Positions 15,325 through 23,046 of a stretch of 26,342 bases of DNA are shown here, piece by piece. The notes beneath the pieces were generated by a model, which saw nothing but the letters and a program-made list of their open reading frames with translations, made no database searches and had not been told where the DNA came from. Within the stretch, counting starts at the first letter, position 1. Each line of letters begins with the position of its first letter. The DNA is from JBDTDV01 sp039922875. GTDB lineage: Bacteria; Actinomycetota; Actinomycetes; Actinomycetales; Microbacteriaceae. Made by a program: the position numbers and the translations under genes. The DNA lies in contig JBDTDV010000022.1 of NCBI GenBank assembly GCA_039922875.1, positions 1 to 26,342 on the forward strand. Reading direction: 5' to 3'.

Positions 15325-16014
15325 GCGAGTCGCCGCATGGATTACGCCGGCGCTGGCGCTGAGGGCTTTGACCTCGTCGCGCAGCCGCTCCATCTTGACG
15401 TCCAGCCGGCTGGCCACTTCCGCGGCTCCGGTCAACTCGTCGAGCAGGTCCACCGGCACCTCGCCATGGTACTTGTAGTAGATCTTGTGTTCGAGGCTTG
15501 CCCAGAAATCCATCGCGACCGTGCGGATCTGGATCTCGGCGCAGACTCGCTGAACCTTCTCGGACATGAAGATCGGTACTTCCACGATCAAGTGCAGGCT
15601 CTTGTACCCGTTCGGTTTTGGCCTGGCGATGTAGTCCTTGACCTGAAGCACAGTCATGTCGCCCTGGCTGGTGAGCATGTCCTTGATCCAGTACGCGTCG
15701 GAGATGAAGCTGCAGGTAATGCGGATTCCGGCGATATCCCGAATGTTGGCGCAGATATCGGTGAAGCTCAGCGGACAACTGATCCGTTGAGCTTTCTCGA
15801 CGATGCTTTCCGGGCTCTTCAACCGCGATTTCACATACTCGATCGGACTGTAGTCGTGGTCGTACTCGAACTCTTCCTTCAGGATGTTGATCTTCGTCAT
15901 GATCTCGTCGATCCCGAATTTATACGGAAGCAAAAAGCCGGTGAAGTCGTTGCGCAACTGGCGCACTCCGCTGAGAACCTGCTCGCCATCATCGCCGTCC
16001 ACCGCGCACCCCAC
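15277..16014 (-). CDS. Small alarmone synthetase, RelQ/YjbM-type GTP pyrophosphokinase
   Basis: 245 residues forming a single synthetase domain without the hydrolase, TGS and ACT domains of long RelA/SpoT proteins. Diagnostic segments are DIAGIRITCSF, RPKPNGYKSLHLIVEVPIF and CAEIQIRTVAMDFWASLEHK, the catalytic EIQIRT region. It transfers pyrophosphate from ATP to GTP or GDP to make (p)ppGpp. The start is a GTG at 16014; a second GTG at 16002 has a better spaced AGGTGGGG and may be the true start. The last 48 nt lie inside the 3' end of the convergent wall-hydrolase gene. Confidence 0.9.
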   Translation of the reverse strand: MGCAVDGDDGEQVLSGVRQLRNDFTGFLLPYKFGIDEIMTKINILKEEFEYDHDYSPIEYVKSRLKSPESIVEKAQRISCPLSFTDICANIRDIAGIRITCSFISDAYWIKDMLTSQGDMTVLQVKDYIARPKPNGYKSLHLIVEVPIFMSEKVQRVCAEIQIRTVAMDFWASLEHKIYYKYHGEVPVDLLDELTGAAEVASRLDVKMERLRDEVKALSASAGVIHAATRLVPVVGDLVRPRSAG

Positions 16015-16026
16015 CTTCTTGGCACG

Positions 16027-16032
16027 ATTCTA
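16027..16032 (-). promoter_or_regulatory. -10 box of the alarmone synthetase gene
   Basis: TAGAAT on the minus strand, 12 nt before the GTG at 16014, which would give a very short leader. No clear -35 element. Confidence 0.45.
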
Positions 16033-16067
16033 GTCACCTGCTCGCTTCGGGCGGCGGCGGGGAGCTC

Positions 16068-16355
16068 TCAGGCGGCGCGGCGCACCCGCCGTTGCTTGGC
16101 ATAGGCCTCAGCGCGCGCTCGCCAGCGAGTCAGTAGTCTGTCCAGATCGCGGTCGGTTGACCGGCTCGGATGATCGGCCAGTTCCCGGGCAAATTGCTCA
16201 CGCTCGGCCAGCGGAAGATGCCGTAGCCAGGGGAAGGCTGCCTGCAGCCGGGCCCGTTCCTCTGCGGCCTGGGCCCGCTCTGCCAGAGGAGCGCGATCGA
16301 TGGCACCGGCGGCGGCGGGCGATCCCGTCCCGTTGGTCTTGATTGTGTCCGACAT
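16068..16355 (-). CDS. Small charged protein of unknown function
   Basis: 95 residues from the ATG at 16355, which has a strong GAGAGGGGG ribosome binding site 4 nt upstream; the frame is open to 16400 but lacks such a site. The protein is rich in Ala, Arg and Glu and predicted helical: LAERAQAAEERARLQAAFPW, then LRHLPLAEREQFARELADHP, then RDLDRLLTRWRARAEAYAKQ, ending in RRVRRAA. It has no signal peptide or membrane segment. The basic tail could touch nucleic acid, but I recognise no family. It lies 53 nt upstream of the alarmone synthetase gene on the same strand and may be partly co-transcribed with it. Confidence 0.7.
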   Translation of the reverse strand: MSDTIKTNGTGSPAAAGAIDRAPLAERAQAAEERARLQAAFPWLRHLPLAEREQFARELADHPSRSTDRDLDRLLTRWRARAEAYAKQRRVRRAA

Positions 16356-16445
16356 GAAACCCCCTCTCGTTGTGCTATACCCAACAACCGATCCCTCCAA
16401 AATATTCGGATACCTACTGAACGACTGCTGGGAGACCCAGAGCCG

Positions 16446-17429
16446 TCACCGCTCGGGAATTAACAGCACCTTGCCGATGTGGCCCGATGACTCCAGTCGC
16501 TCGTGCGCCAGCCTTGCGTCGGCGAGAGGGATTCTGCTGTCGATCACCGCAGCGACGCGCCCGGATTCCACGAGCGGCCATGCCTTCGCCAGCAGATCCG
16601 CCATGATCTCGTCCTTTTCCTCTATCGGCCTGGCACGCAACGTCGTTCCGTACACACTCGCCCATTTGCCCATCAGCACTCGCACGTTGAGCTCGCCGCG
16701 GGTTCCGCTTTGATTCGCGATGAGCACGATGCGCCCCCTCAGAGCCAGGACAGCGAGATTTCGACCAAAATAGTCGCCACCGATGGGGTCAAGAATCACG
16801 TCGGCGCCGCGGCCGTCTGTGTCGGCCAGTACCCGCTCGACGAAATCCTCCTCGCGGTAGTTCACCAAGATGTCGGCGCCCAGGGCGCGACAGGCTGCCA
16901 GCTTCTCGGGCGTACTGGCCGTGACGGCCACCCGGCATCCACGAGCACGAGCCAGCTGAATGGCCATGGTGCCGATGCCGCTGGAACCTCCGTGCACCAG
17001 AAGGGTCTCGCCCTCGCGCAGGCCGGCCAACATGAAGACGTTGGACCACACTGTGGCGACCGCCTCTGGGAGTCCGGCAGCATCGACAATATCCAGCGTC
17101 TCGGGGACGGGCAGGAGCTGGCCGACCGGTGCAACGGCGAGGCTGGCGTAACCGCCACCGCCGAGCAACGCGCAGACCCGGTCGCCGATCGACCAGCCGG
17201 TGACGCCGGCGCCAAGGCCGGAAACAGTTCCGGAAACCTCCAGGCCCGGCCAGTCCGGCGCACCAGCAGGAGGCGGATAGCTGCCTTTGCGCTGGAGAAT
17301 ATCGGAGCGGTTGACTCCGGCCGCGGCGACCGAGATAAGCACCTCTCCGTAGTCGGGCACCGGATCGGGCAGCTCGGCGAGCGTTAGGACCTCGGGCCCG
17401 CCAAAGGTAGGAATAGTGATCGCTCTCAT
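16446..17429 (-). CDS. Zinc-free NAD(P)H:quinone oxidoreductase of the MDR superfamily
   Basis: 327 residues matching the PIG3/QOR branch: MRAITIPTFGGPEVL at the start, VAAAGVNRSDILQRKGSYPP with the quinone-oxidoreductase signature, WPGLEVSGTV, the Rossmann segment LVHGGSSGIGTMAIQLARA and GADVILDPIGGDYFGRNL. No zinc-binding cysteines are present. It reduces quinones or related electrophiles with NADPH and likely serves detoxification. The ATG at 17429 has no ribosome binding site but a TAGCGT box exactly 6 nt upstream. It stands alone, 40 nt downstream of the PAP2 gene on the same strand. Confidence 0.92.
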   Translation of the reverse strand: MRAITIPTFGGPEVLTLAELPDPVPDYGEVLISVAAAGVNRSDILQRKGSYPPPAGAPDWPGLEVSGTVSGLGAGVTGWSIGDRVCALLGGGGYASLAVAPVGQLLPVPETLDIVDAAGLPEAVATVWSNVFMLAGLREGETLLVHGGSSGIGTMAIQLARARGCRVAVTASTPEKLAACRALGADILVNYREEDFVERVLADTDGRGADVILDPIGGDYFGRNLAVLALRGRIVLIANQSGTRGELNVRVLMGKWASVYGTTLRARPIEEKDEIMADLLAKAWPLVESGRVAAVIDSRIPLADARLAHERLESSGHIGKVLLIPER

Positions 17430-17435
17430 GAGGCA

Positions 17436-17441
17436 ACGCTA
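17436..17441 (-). promoter_or_regulatory. -10 box of the quinone oxidoreductase gene, leaderless type
   Basis: TAGCGT on the minus strand ends 6 nt before the ATG at 17429. Confidence 0.5.
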
Positions 17442-17469
17442 CGCCAGCGTGCCAGGCACGACGACCTGA

Positions 17470-18150
17470 CTATGTGGTTGCGTGCAGCACGCGCGGGGCG
17501 GCGCGGCGGACCGCATCCGAGTTCAACACGACCCAGATCAGGCTCGCCGCGGCGCAGACGGTGAGAGCGCTGGCGAGCACATCGCTCGGGTAGTGGTTGC
17601 CGAGGTAGAGCCGTGACGTGCCGACCGCAACCGCATAGATCGCCGCGATCACCACGCCGGCGGGCATCCAGCGGGTTCCCCGCAACACCATCACGACAAT
17701 TAACACGATCACCAACGCGGTCGTTGTGTGACCACTTGGGAAGCCGGACGTCGGGTCGGGTTGCGATAACCAGATCGAGACGGGTGGGCGCGGTCTGGCG
17801 ACGACCGCCTTGAGAATGAGAGCGAACGCCCAGGATCCACCGGCCATGCACAGCAACAGCGTCGCATCCCAGCGCCGCCGACGAAAGAGGAGTATAGCGA
17901 TTCCGATCACCAGCGCGGCCAACCCCACGGTCTCTTGCGCAGAAAGGGTGAGGTTCACGGCGGTCGCCGTGAGGGCGCTGGTCTTCGGCACCTGCAACAT
18001 CCGGTCGAAATCCACTTCCGCCTGCGCATTCGGGCTCTGGCGCACTACGACGGCCAGAACAACGACCGCAATCAACGCGAGCGAGCCCACCGCCGCGGCC
18101 GGTCTAAGAATCCAGGGTTGGTGTTCGACTGTCGGTTCAGGTGCATTCAC
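17470..18150 (-). CDS. PAP2-family membrane phosphatase
   Basis: 226 residues with all three PAP2 motifs: KAVVARPRP (KxxxxxxRP), GFPSGHTTT (PSGH) and SRLYLGNHYPSDVLAS (SRxxxxxHxxxD). Six hydrophobic segments place the active site at the outer face of the membrane. Such enzymes remove phosphate from lipid phosphates such as phosphatidate or undecaprenyl diphosphate; the substrate is not determined here. The start is a GTG at 18150 in a GGAGG context, and a TAAGGT box lies exactly 6 nt upstream, so the GGAGG may be transcribed only partly or not at all. Confidence 0.93.
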   Translation of the reverse strand: MNAPEPTVEHQPWILRPAAAVGSLALIAVVVLAVVVRQSPNAQAEVDFDRMLQVPKTSALTATAVNLTLSAQETVGLAALVIGIAILLFRRRRWDATLLLCMAGGSWAFALILKAVVARPRPPVSIWLSQPDPTSGFPSGHTTTALVIVLIVVMVLRGTRWMPAGVVIAAIYAVAVGTSRLYLGNHYPSDVLASALTVCAAASLIWVVLNSDAVRRAAPRVLHATT

Positions 18151-18156
18151 CCTCCG

Positions 18157-18162
18157 ACCTTA
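18157..18162 (-). promoter_or_regulatory. -10 box of the PAP2 gene, leaderless type
   Basis: TAAGGT on the minus strand ends 6 nt before the GTG at 18150. Confidence 0.45.
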
Positions 18163-18254
18163 GAACCTCGATACTTCAGGTAGCCGAGAACCGGCCGGGC
18201 GACATTGCGAATTCACAGCATCCGTTCCACGGCCGCCCGATTGTGCGCCGACGT

Positions 18255-18273
18255 CTTTCCGGTAAACGGAAAG
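18255..18273 (-). terminator. Hairpin downstream of tRNA-Ala, possible terminator
   Basis: CTTTCCG (18255-18261) and CGGAAAG (18267-18273) form a perfect 7-bp stem with a 5-nt loop, about 80 nt past the tRNA 3' end. No T-tract. Nothing else stands out in the 190-nt gap to the PAP2 gene. Confidence 0.35.
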
Positions 18274-18347
18274 GCGACCGGGTCGGTCTGTCGCACCACG
18301 CAGAAATCCCAGTCCGACTCAGGCGAGACCCATTCCTGGACTCAACA

Positions 18348-18426
<79 letters not shown>

Positions 18427-18529
18427 AAAACTGCCTCCGCCTACGCGCAAAGCAACTTGGCTAGATTACTACAACTCCCGGCCTCCTGCTGACCTGACCG
18501 TCTCGCCGCGGCTCGTTTCGGCCGGCCGA

Positions 18530-18907
18530 TCACCGGGCAGGTTCCGCAACGGAATGTTCCACCGAAATGGCCGGGCAATCCCGCCACAGCCGCTCCAATC
18601 CGTAATACACCCGGTCTTCCTCGTGAAAGACGTGCACGACCAGGTCTCCGAAGTCCAATAGCACCCAACGGCCCTCCGCGCGGCCCTCGCGGCGCAACGC
18701 AGACACCCCCGCCTCGCCCAGCGTGTCCTCTATCTCTCGCGCAATGGCAATGACGTTGCGTTCGGAACGTCCCGTCACCAGGAGAAACACGTCGACGAAG
18801 GGAAGCGGGCCCGAGACATCCAGCGCCACCAGGTCATCGCCTGATTTCGACTCTGCCGCGCGTGCCGCCAACTGGAGCCGCTGAAGGGTATCGGGATCGA
18901 TGCTCAC
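18530..18907 (-). CDS. rsfS: Ribosomal silencing factor RsfS
   Basis: 125 residues, the usual length, with the RsfS/DUF143 core: AARAAESKSGDDLVALDVSG, then VDVFLLVTGRSERNVIAIAR and GRWVLLDFGDLVVHVFHEED, ending in YYGLERLW. It binds ribosomal protein L14 and prevents joining of the subunits when nutrients are short. The start is a GTG at 18907 without an obvious ribosome binding site. It follows the disordered membrane protein gene by 40 nt and nadD further up, a gene order widely kept in actinobacteria. Confidence 0.96.
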   Translation of the reverse strand: MSIDPDTLQRLQLAARAAESKSGDDLVALDVSGPLPFVDVFLLVTGRSERNVIAIAREIEDTLGEAGVSALRREGRAEGRWVLLDFGDLVVHVFHEEDRVYYGLERLWRDCPAISVEHSVAEPAR

Positions 18908-18947
18908 GCGGTAGTCACCTGGATGGAAGAAATGGCTGCAACGTCGA

Positions 18948-20039
18948 TTAGAAGATCCTCAGAACAAATCCGGCTACCAATAAGCCGATCACTCCCAGTG
19001 CCAATACGCCAGCGGTTATCGCAAGGACCATCGGTAACGCTGCGCCGTGCCCGCGTTGGGGCGCGATCACCCCGCGGGTGGAGGTGTGCGTGCTCACTGC
19101 TCGACTGGCCCGGACCGGGGCTACAGTGCCGGTATCGGCGTCCGCCTCGGATTGATCGAACAAGCGATCGATGTCCGAGGAGTCGAACATGCTCGGTCGA
19201 TGCCCAGACGCGGCAAAGCTATGCGGCACCTCGATCGATCCGGTCACCAAGATCTCGCCGGTACTGGCGATCGGCCGATTGATCTCGCCCGAGTTCGGAA
19301 TAGAGGGCAAGATCAACGCGCTCGTCGTCGTCGCACCGACCACGCGGTGACCGGACTCGCGCTGGTCGTATCGAAGTTCCCGGTGTTCACCATCGGTTTG
19401 CTCATGATCGGCTACGTTCGACCAGTGCCCAACCGGAGGCTGCTGAAGCTCACCGGCATCGGACGCGCCAGATGGCGGTGCCGGCATCACATAGGACCCG
19501 CGATGAAGGATCGGAGCATCGTCATCCGTCTCGGGTGCCGTCGTCTCGACAGCGTCATCGCTACCGGCAGGCTTCTCCTGCCCGTGTGCGGCGCGGTCGT
19601 TCGCTTCGCGCGCCTGCTTTAGCGCGCGTAACTCCCGTCGGGTCAAGGTCTTCTCTGCGGGTGGCGACGCCTCCGGACCGGATTCAGCAGGGCCGGATTC
19701 AGCCGGACCGGATTGGGCTTCAGCGGGAATAGGGCCGACCGGCTCCGTGATGGGGTCGGAGGCATTCTCGGACAGTTCCGGGCGGAACAGTCCAGGCTTG
19801 CCGGGGTCATCGTCATCGGACGGTGCCAGGAGGCTGTCGAAGGACTCACCCTCGTTTCGGGCCGCCGTGTGTGGATTCGAGGCATCGGTATCGCCCGGAT
19901 CGTCGAGCGGTGCCTCCGCGGCCCCTTCTGCTTCGGCCTTGGCCTTGGAGCGGCCGGAGGACTGCTGCTTCGCCCGGGCACGCTCCGCCTCACGGGCCTG
20001 TCGCCGCGTCTGTGGCGGCGGGTCCTGCCACACAGTCAT
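18948..20039 (-). CDS. Disordered tail-anchored membrane protein of unknown function between nadD and rsfS
   Basis: 363 residues. The first roughly 330 are hydrophilic and low in complexity: an Arg/Ala-rich opening TRRQAREAERARAK, acidic stretches (PSDDDDPGK), three near-tandem AESGP units encoded around 19675-19715, a second RRELRALKQAREAN motif near the middle, and IPNSGEINRPIASTGEILVT, with GEI motifs. A single hydrophobic segment LPMVLAITAGVLALGVIGLL lies at the very C-terminus, with no signal peptide, so the protein should be tail-anchored with its body in the cytoplasm. The ATG overlaps the nadD stop by 4 nt (ATGA), and rsfS follows, so it belongs to that operon. Proteins of this style are known at this position in Microbacteriaceae, but I know no function for them. 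Confidence 0.82.
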   Translation of the reverse strand: MTVWQDPPPQTRRQAREAERARAKQQSSGRSKAKAEAEGAAEAPLDDPGDTDASNPHTAARNEGESFDSLLAPSDDDDPGKPGLFRPELSENASDPITEPVGPIPAEAQSGPAESGPAESGPEASPPAEKTLTRRELRALKQAREANDRAAHGQEKPAGSDDAVETTAPETDDDAPILHRGSYVMPAPPSGASDAGELQQPPVGHWSNVADHEQTDGEHRELRYDQRESGHRVVGATTTSALILPSIPNSGEINRPIASTGEILVTGSIEVPHSFAASGHRPSMFDSSDIDRLFDQSEADADTGTVAPVRASRAVSTHTSTRGVIAPQRGHGAALPMVLAITAGVLALGVIGLLVAGFVLRIF

Positions 20040-20638
20040 GCCATACTCCGATACAGGTGGTGCTTGGAGATGTACTGGACGACCCCGTCGGGAACCAAGT
20101 ACCAGACGGGGTACCCCCGGTTCACCCGGTCGCGGCAGTCAGTTGACGAGATCGCCAGCGCCGGAACCTCCAACAAGCTTACGTCGTGCGGTGACAATCC
20201 TGAAATGTTCAGCTCATGTCCCGGTCGACTCACAGCCACAAAGTGGGCCAGCGAGAACAATTCGTTTGCATCCTTCCAGCCCAGGATCTGCTCCACCGCA
20301 TCGGCTCCGGTGATGAAAAACAGTTCGGTGTCGGGCCGCTCAGCGTGTAGGTCGCGCAAGGTGTCGATGGTGAACGTTGGACCGCCCCGGTCCAGATCGA
20401 CGCGGCTCACGGTGAAGCGCGGATTAGCCGCGGTGGCGATCACCGTCATCAGGTAGCGGTGCTCACCCCAGGAAACCCCGCTCTTTTGCCAGGGCTGCCC
20501 GGTCGGGACGAAGATCACCTCGTCCAGGTTGAACGATTGCGCGACCTCGCTGGCGGCCACCAAGTGCCCGTGATGGATCGGGTCGAACGTTCCACCCATT
20601 ACTCCGACCCGCTTCCGGGGCGGCTGAGAAACTGTCAC
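20036..20638 (-). CDS. nadD: Nicotinate-nucleotide adenylyltransferase
   Basis: 200 residues with the nucleotidyltransferase motif VMGGTFDPIHHGHLVAASEV, VIFVPTGQPWQK, the FITGADAVEQILGWK segment and the ISSTDCRDRV motif near the end. It adenylates nicotinate mononucleotide to deamido-NAD in NAD synthesis. The start is a GTG at 20638, 9 nt after the stop of the small His-rich membrane gene; an ATG at codon 14 is too far into the motif to be the start. It overlaps the next gene by 4 nt. Confidence 0.95.
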   Translation of the reverse strand: MTVSQPPRKRVGVMGGTFDPIHHGHLVAASEVAQSFNLDEVIFVPTGQPWQKSGVSWGEHRYLMTVIATAANPRFTVSRVDLDRGGPTFTIDTLRDLHAERPDTELFFITGADAVEQILGWKDANELFSLAHFVAVSRPGHELNISGLSPHDVSLLEVPALAISSTDCRDRVNRGYPVWYLVPDGVVQYISKHHLYRSMA

Positions 20639-20647
20639 GGCGCTCGG

Positions 20648-20875
20648 CTAGTGCCCGTGCCCCGTCCCATGGCTGGTGTTGCCTGGCGCGCCGGCATGAC
20701 TGGCAGCATCCGGTGCGGGCGTGTGACTGTGCCGGTTCGCAACGTCGCGGTAGGTCCAGACCATGATCAGGAGTGCCGCGAAGATCATCAGGGCGATCAC
20801 ACCGAACACCCAAGCCGGCGCGAAAAGCGCGTTCACGCTCTCTGACTCGGCAAGCACGCTGGTCATGAATCCCAT
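20648..20875 (-). CDS. Small membrane protein with His-rich C-terminal tail
   Basis: 75 residues. The ATG at 20875 has AGAGG 8 nt upstream. One membrane segment is visible (APAWVFGVIALMIFAALLIM), followed by VWTYRDVANRHSH and a Pro/Ala/Gly-rich tail with six histidines in the last 28 residues, ending SHGTGHGH. Such tails can bind zinc, nickel or copper, but this is inference. It is the first gene after the promoter at 20930 and precedes nadD by 9 nt. A small membrane gene at this place is frequent in Microbacteriaceae; its role is unknown to me. Confidence 0.78.
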   Translation of the reverse strand: MGFMTSVLAESESVNALFAPAWVFGVIALMIFAALLIMVWTYRDVANRHSHTPAPDAASHAGAPGNTSHGTGHGH

Positions 20876-20929
20876 CTGGATAATCCTCTCGTCGGCCGTG
20901 TGGCCCGAACATTTGTGGTGACTCAGCCG

Positions 20930-20935
20930 ATTCTA
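20930..20935 (-). promoter_or_regulatory. -10 box of the small membrane gene-nadD-rsfS operon
   Basis: TAGAAT on the minus strand, 55 nt upstream of the ATG at 20875 and just past the proA stop codon. It suggests that this operon has its own start separate from proA. No clear -35 element. Confidence 0.45.
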
Positions 20936-20940
20936 GCGGT

Positions 20941-22209
20941 TCAGCCTCTCACCTGGCCCGAACCGCGCACGATCCACTTCGTGCTGGTCAATTCCGGCAG
21001 TCCCATAGGCCCACGGGCGTGGAGTTTCTGGGTCGAGATTCCTACCTCGGCACCGAAACCGAATTCGCCGCCGTCGGTAAATCGGGTTGACGCGTTCACC
21101 ATGACGACAGAGGCATCCACTTCGGCCAGAAAACGTTCCGAATTTGCCAAATCGTTGGTCACGATCGACTCGGTGTGCTTGGTCGAGTAACGGTGGATGT
21201 GCGCCAGCGCCTCGTCGAGCGAGTCGACGACGGCAACCGAAACATCCAAAGCCATATATTCGGTCGCCCAGTCCTCTTCGGTGGCCGCGACGGCGTCGGG
21301 GAAGATCGCGCGGGCGCGTTCATCCGCATGGATGGTGACCCCGGATGCTCTAAGCGCGCCCAACACCGCTGGCAACAGGCGCTGCGCCGCACCGGCGTGG
21401 ACCAGCACGGTCTCAACCGCGTTGCAGACGCTGGGGCGCTGGACCTTCGAGTTGTGCACGATATCCACCGCCCATTGCTCGGAAGCGGACTCATCGAGCA
21501 CAATGTGCACGACTCCTGCACCGGTTTCGATTACCGGCACGGTGGACTCGGCGACGACCGCGTTGATCAGCCGAGCACTCCCGCGCGGGATCAATACGTC
21601 AACAAGCCCTCTGGCACGCATCAGCTCGCCGGCGCCATCGCGCCCGAACTCGTCGATGGTCTGTACCGCGTCTGCGGGCAGACCGACGGATTCCAAAGCG
21701 GCCTGGATCAAATCCACCAGCACCGCGTTGCTATTCTCGGCAGCAGTGCCGCCGCGCAGCACGATCGCGTTCCCGCTTTTCAAGGCCAGAGCGGCAAGGT
21801 CGACCGTGACGTTAGGCCGAGCCTCGTAGATCGCGCCGATCACTCCGAACGGTACCCTGATCTGGCTAATTTTCACCCCGTTCGGCATCGCACTGCCGCG
21901 GATCGTCTGCCCGACCGGATCGGCCAGCCCGACAATGTCGCGAACCGCAGACGCGAGCGAATCAAGCCGTGCCTCATCCAACCGGAGTCGGTCCAGCAGG
22001 GCTGGCGTCAAACCATTCTGTCGACCGTTTTCGCGGTCCCGCTCGTTCGCCGCGATGATCCGGGCCGAGGACGCGAAAATCGAATCGGCGATGGCCTCCA
22101 GCGCGTCGTCCTTCTGCTGGGTGGTGACCTGACCGACGATAGCCGCGGCCGCCTTGGCCGCGACGAGACGGTCCGTCATGCTCCGTTGCTCACGTACCAT
22201 TTCAACCAT
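20941..22209 (-). CDS. proA: Glutamate-5-semialdehyde dehydrogenase (gamma-glutamyl phosphate reductase)
   Basis: 422 residues, complete. Family segments are ANERDRENGRQNGLTPALLD, then VPFGVIGAIYEARPNVTVDL, ALALKSGNAIVLRGG and VQRPSVCNAVETVLVH with the catalytic Cys. The C-terminus has VNASTRFTDGGEFGFGAEVG and HARGPMGLPELTSTKW. It reduces gamma-glutamyl phosphate with NADPH in proline synthesis. Three in-frame ATGs (22209, 22200, 22179) are possible. The first is supported by a TAAACT box exactly 6 nt upstream (leaderless), the third by a GGAG ribosome binding site. It follows proB by 51 nt. Confidence 0.96.
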   Translation of the reverse strand: MVEMVREQRSMTDRLVAAKAAAAIVGQVTTQQKDDALEAIADSIFASSARIIAANERDRENGRQNGLTPALLDRLRLDEARLDSLASAVRDIVGLADPVGQTIRGSAMPNGVKISQIRVPFGVIGAIYEARPNVTVDLAALALKSGNAIVLRGGTAAENSNAVLVDLIQAALESVGLPADAVQTIDEFGRDGAGELMRARGLVDVLIPRGSARLINAVVAESTVPVIETGAGVVHIVLDESASEQWAVDIVHNSKVQRPSVCNAVETVLVHAGAAQRLLPAVLGALRASGVTIHADERARAIFPDAVAATEEDWATEYMALDVSVAVVDSLDEALAHIHRYSTKHTESIVTNDLANSERFLAEVDASVVMVNASTRFTDGGEFGFGAEVGISTQKLHARGPMGLPELTSTKWIVRGSGQVRG

Positions 22210-22215
22210 GGCACC

Positions 22216-22221
22216 AGTTTA
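22216..22221 (-). promoter_or_regulatory. -10 box of proA, leaderless type
   Basis: TAAACT on the minus strand ends 6 nt before the ATG at 22209, inside the proB-proA gap. It implies a proA start independent of proB. Confidence 0.5.
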
Positions 22222-22260
22222 CCGGCTGCGTGTGCGGACCGGCTGAGCGCCCACTGACGG

Positions 22261-23046
22261 CTATCGCGGTGCGGGCTCGAACCAGGTCCCAATCGACTCG
22301 CCGCGCAACGCGCCAGCGACGTTTCCGGTGGAGGTCAGCAGCACGGCGGTTCCCGCATCGGCAGCGAACCGGGCGGCGGCGACCTTCGTGGTCGCTCCGC
22401 CGGTGCCGAACCCGGATCGTCCGGCCGGGCCGATCACGACACCGTCGAGGTGATCGCCATAGGGAATCAGGCCGATCCGCTGCGCTCCGGTTTCCTCCGG
22501 CGGCCTGGTGTAGAGCGCATCGACGTCCGATAGCATCACCAGCACATCGGCGTGCGTGATGGTAGCCACGAGCGAGGCAAGCCGATCGTTGTCGCCGAAT
22601 CGGATCTCCCGGGTGGCCACGGTGTCGTTCTCGTTCACGATGGGCAGGATGCGCAGCGCCAGCAGGCGCTCCATAGCGCGTTGGGCATTGCTGCGCGACT
22701 TCTCATTCTTCAGATCGCCTGCCGTCAGCAACACCTGGCCGGCCACGATACCGTACCGGTCGAAGCTGTCCTGGTAGCGGTAAATCAGAATATTCTGGCC
22801 AACCGCGGCGGCCGCCTGCTGGGTGGCGAGATCGGTCGGCCGGGACTCGAGGGAAAGATAGGGAATTCCGGTGGCGATCGCACCGGAGGAGACCAGAATG
22901 ATCTGCACGCCGCGTCGGTGTGATTCGGCCAATGCATCGACAAGGGAGGCGATCTGACCTGCATTATCGCCACTGATCGAGGATGAGCCCACTTTCACTA
23001 CGATGCGGTCGGCGTGCGAGACGATGCTGCGGACGGCGCCTGTCAT
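22261..23046 (-). CDS. proB: Glutamate 5-kinase, short form without PUA domain
   Basis: 261 residues covering the amino-acid kinase domain: RIVVKVGSSSISGDN, HRRGVQIILVSSGAIATGIP, then LLTAGDLKNEKSRSNAQRAM, NENDTVATREIRFGDNDRLA and FGTGGATTKVAAARFAADAG. It phosphorylates glutamate as the first step of proline synthesis and carries the site for proline feedback. The protein stops after the kinase domain (ESIGTWFEPAPR), whereas the classical enzyme of about 370 residues has an extra C-terminal PUA domain. No PUA-like sequence follows in any frame of the 51-nt gap. The ATG overlaps the obgE stop by 4 nt. Confidence 0.95.
   Translation of the reverse strand: MTGAVRSIVSHADRIVVKVGSSSISGDNAGQIASLVDALAESHRRGVQIILVSSGAIATGIPYLSLESRPTDLATQQAAAAVGQNILIYRYQDSFDRYGIVAGQVLLTAGDLKNEKSRSNAQRAMERLLALRILPIVNENDTVATREIRFGDNDRLASLVATITHADVLVMLSDVDALYTRPPEETGAQRIGLIPYGDHLDGVVIGPAGRSGFGTGGATTKVAAARFAADAGTAVLLTSTGNVAGALRGESIGTWFEPAPR

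Noticed and set aside
21175..22257. 360-codon open frame antisense to proA
   Set aside because: The same kind of shadow; proA is complete and recognisable.
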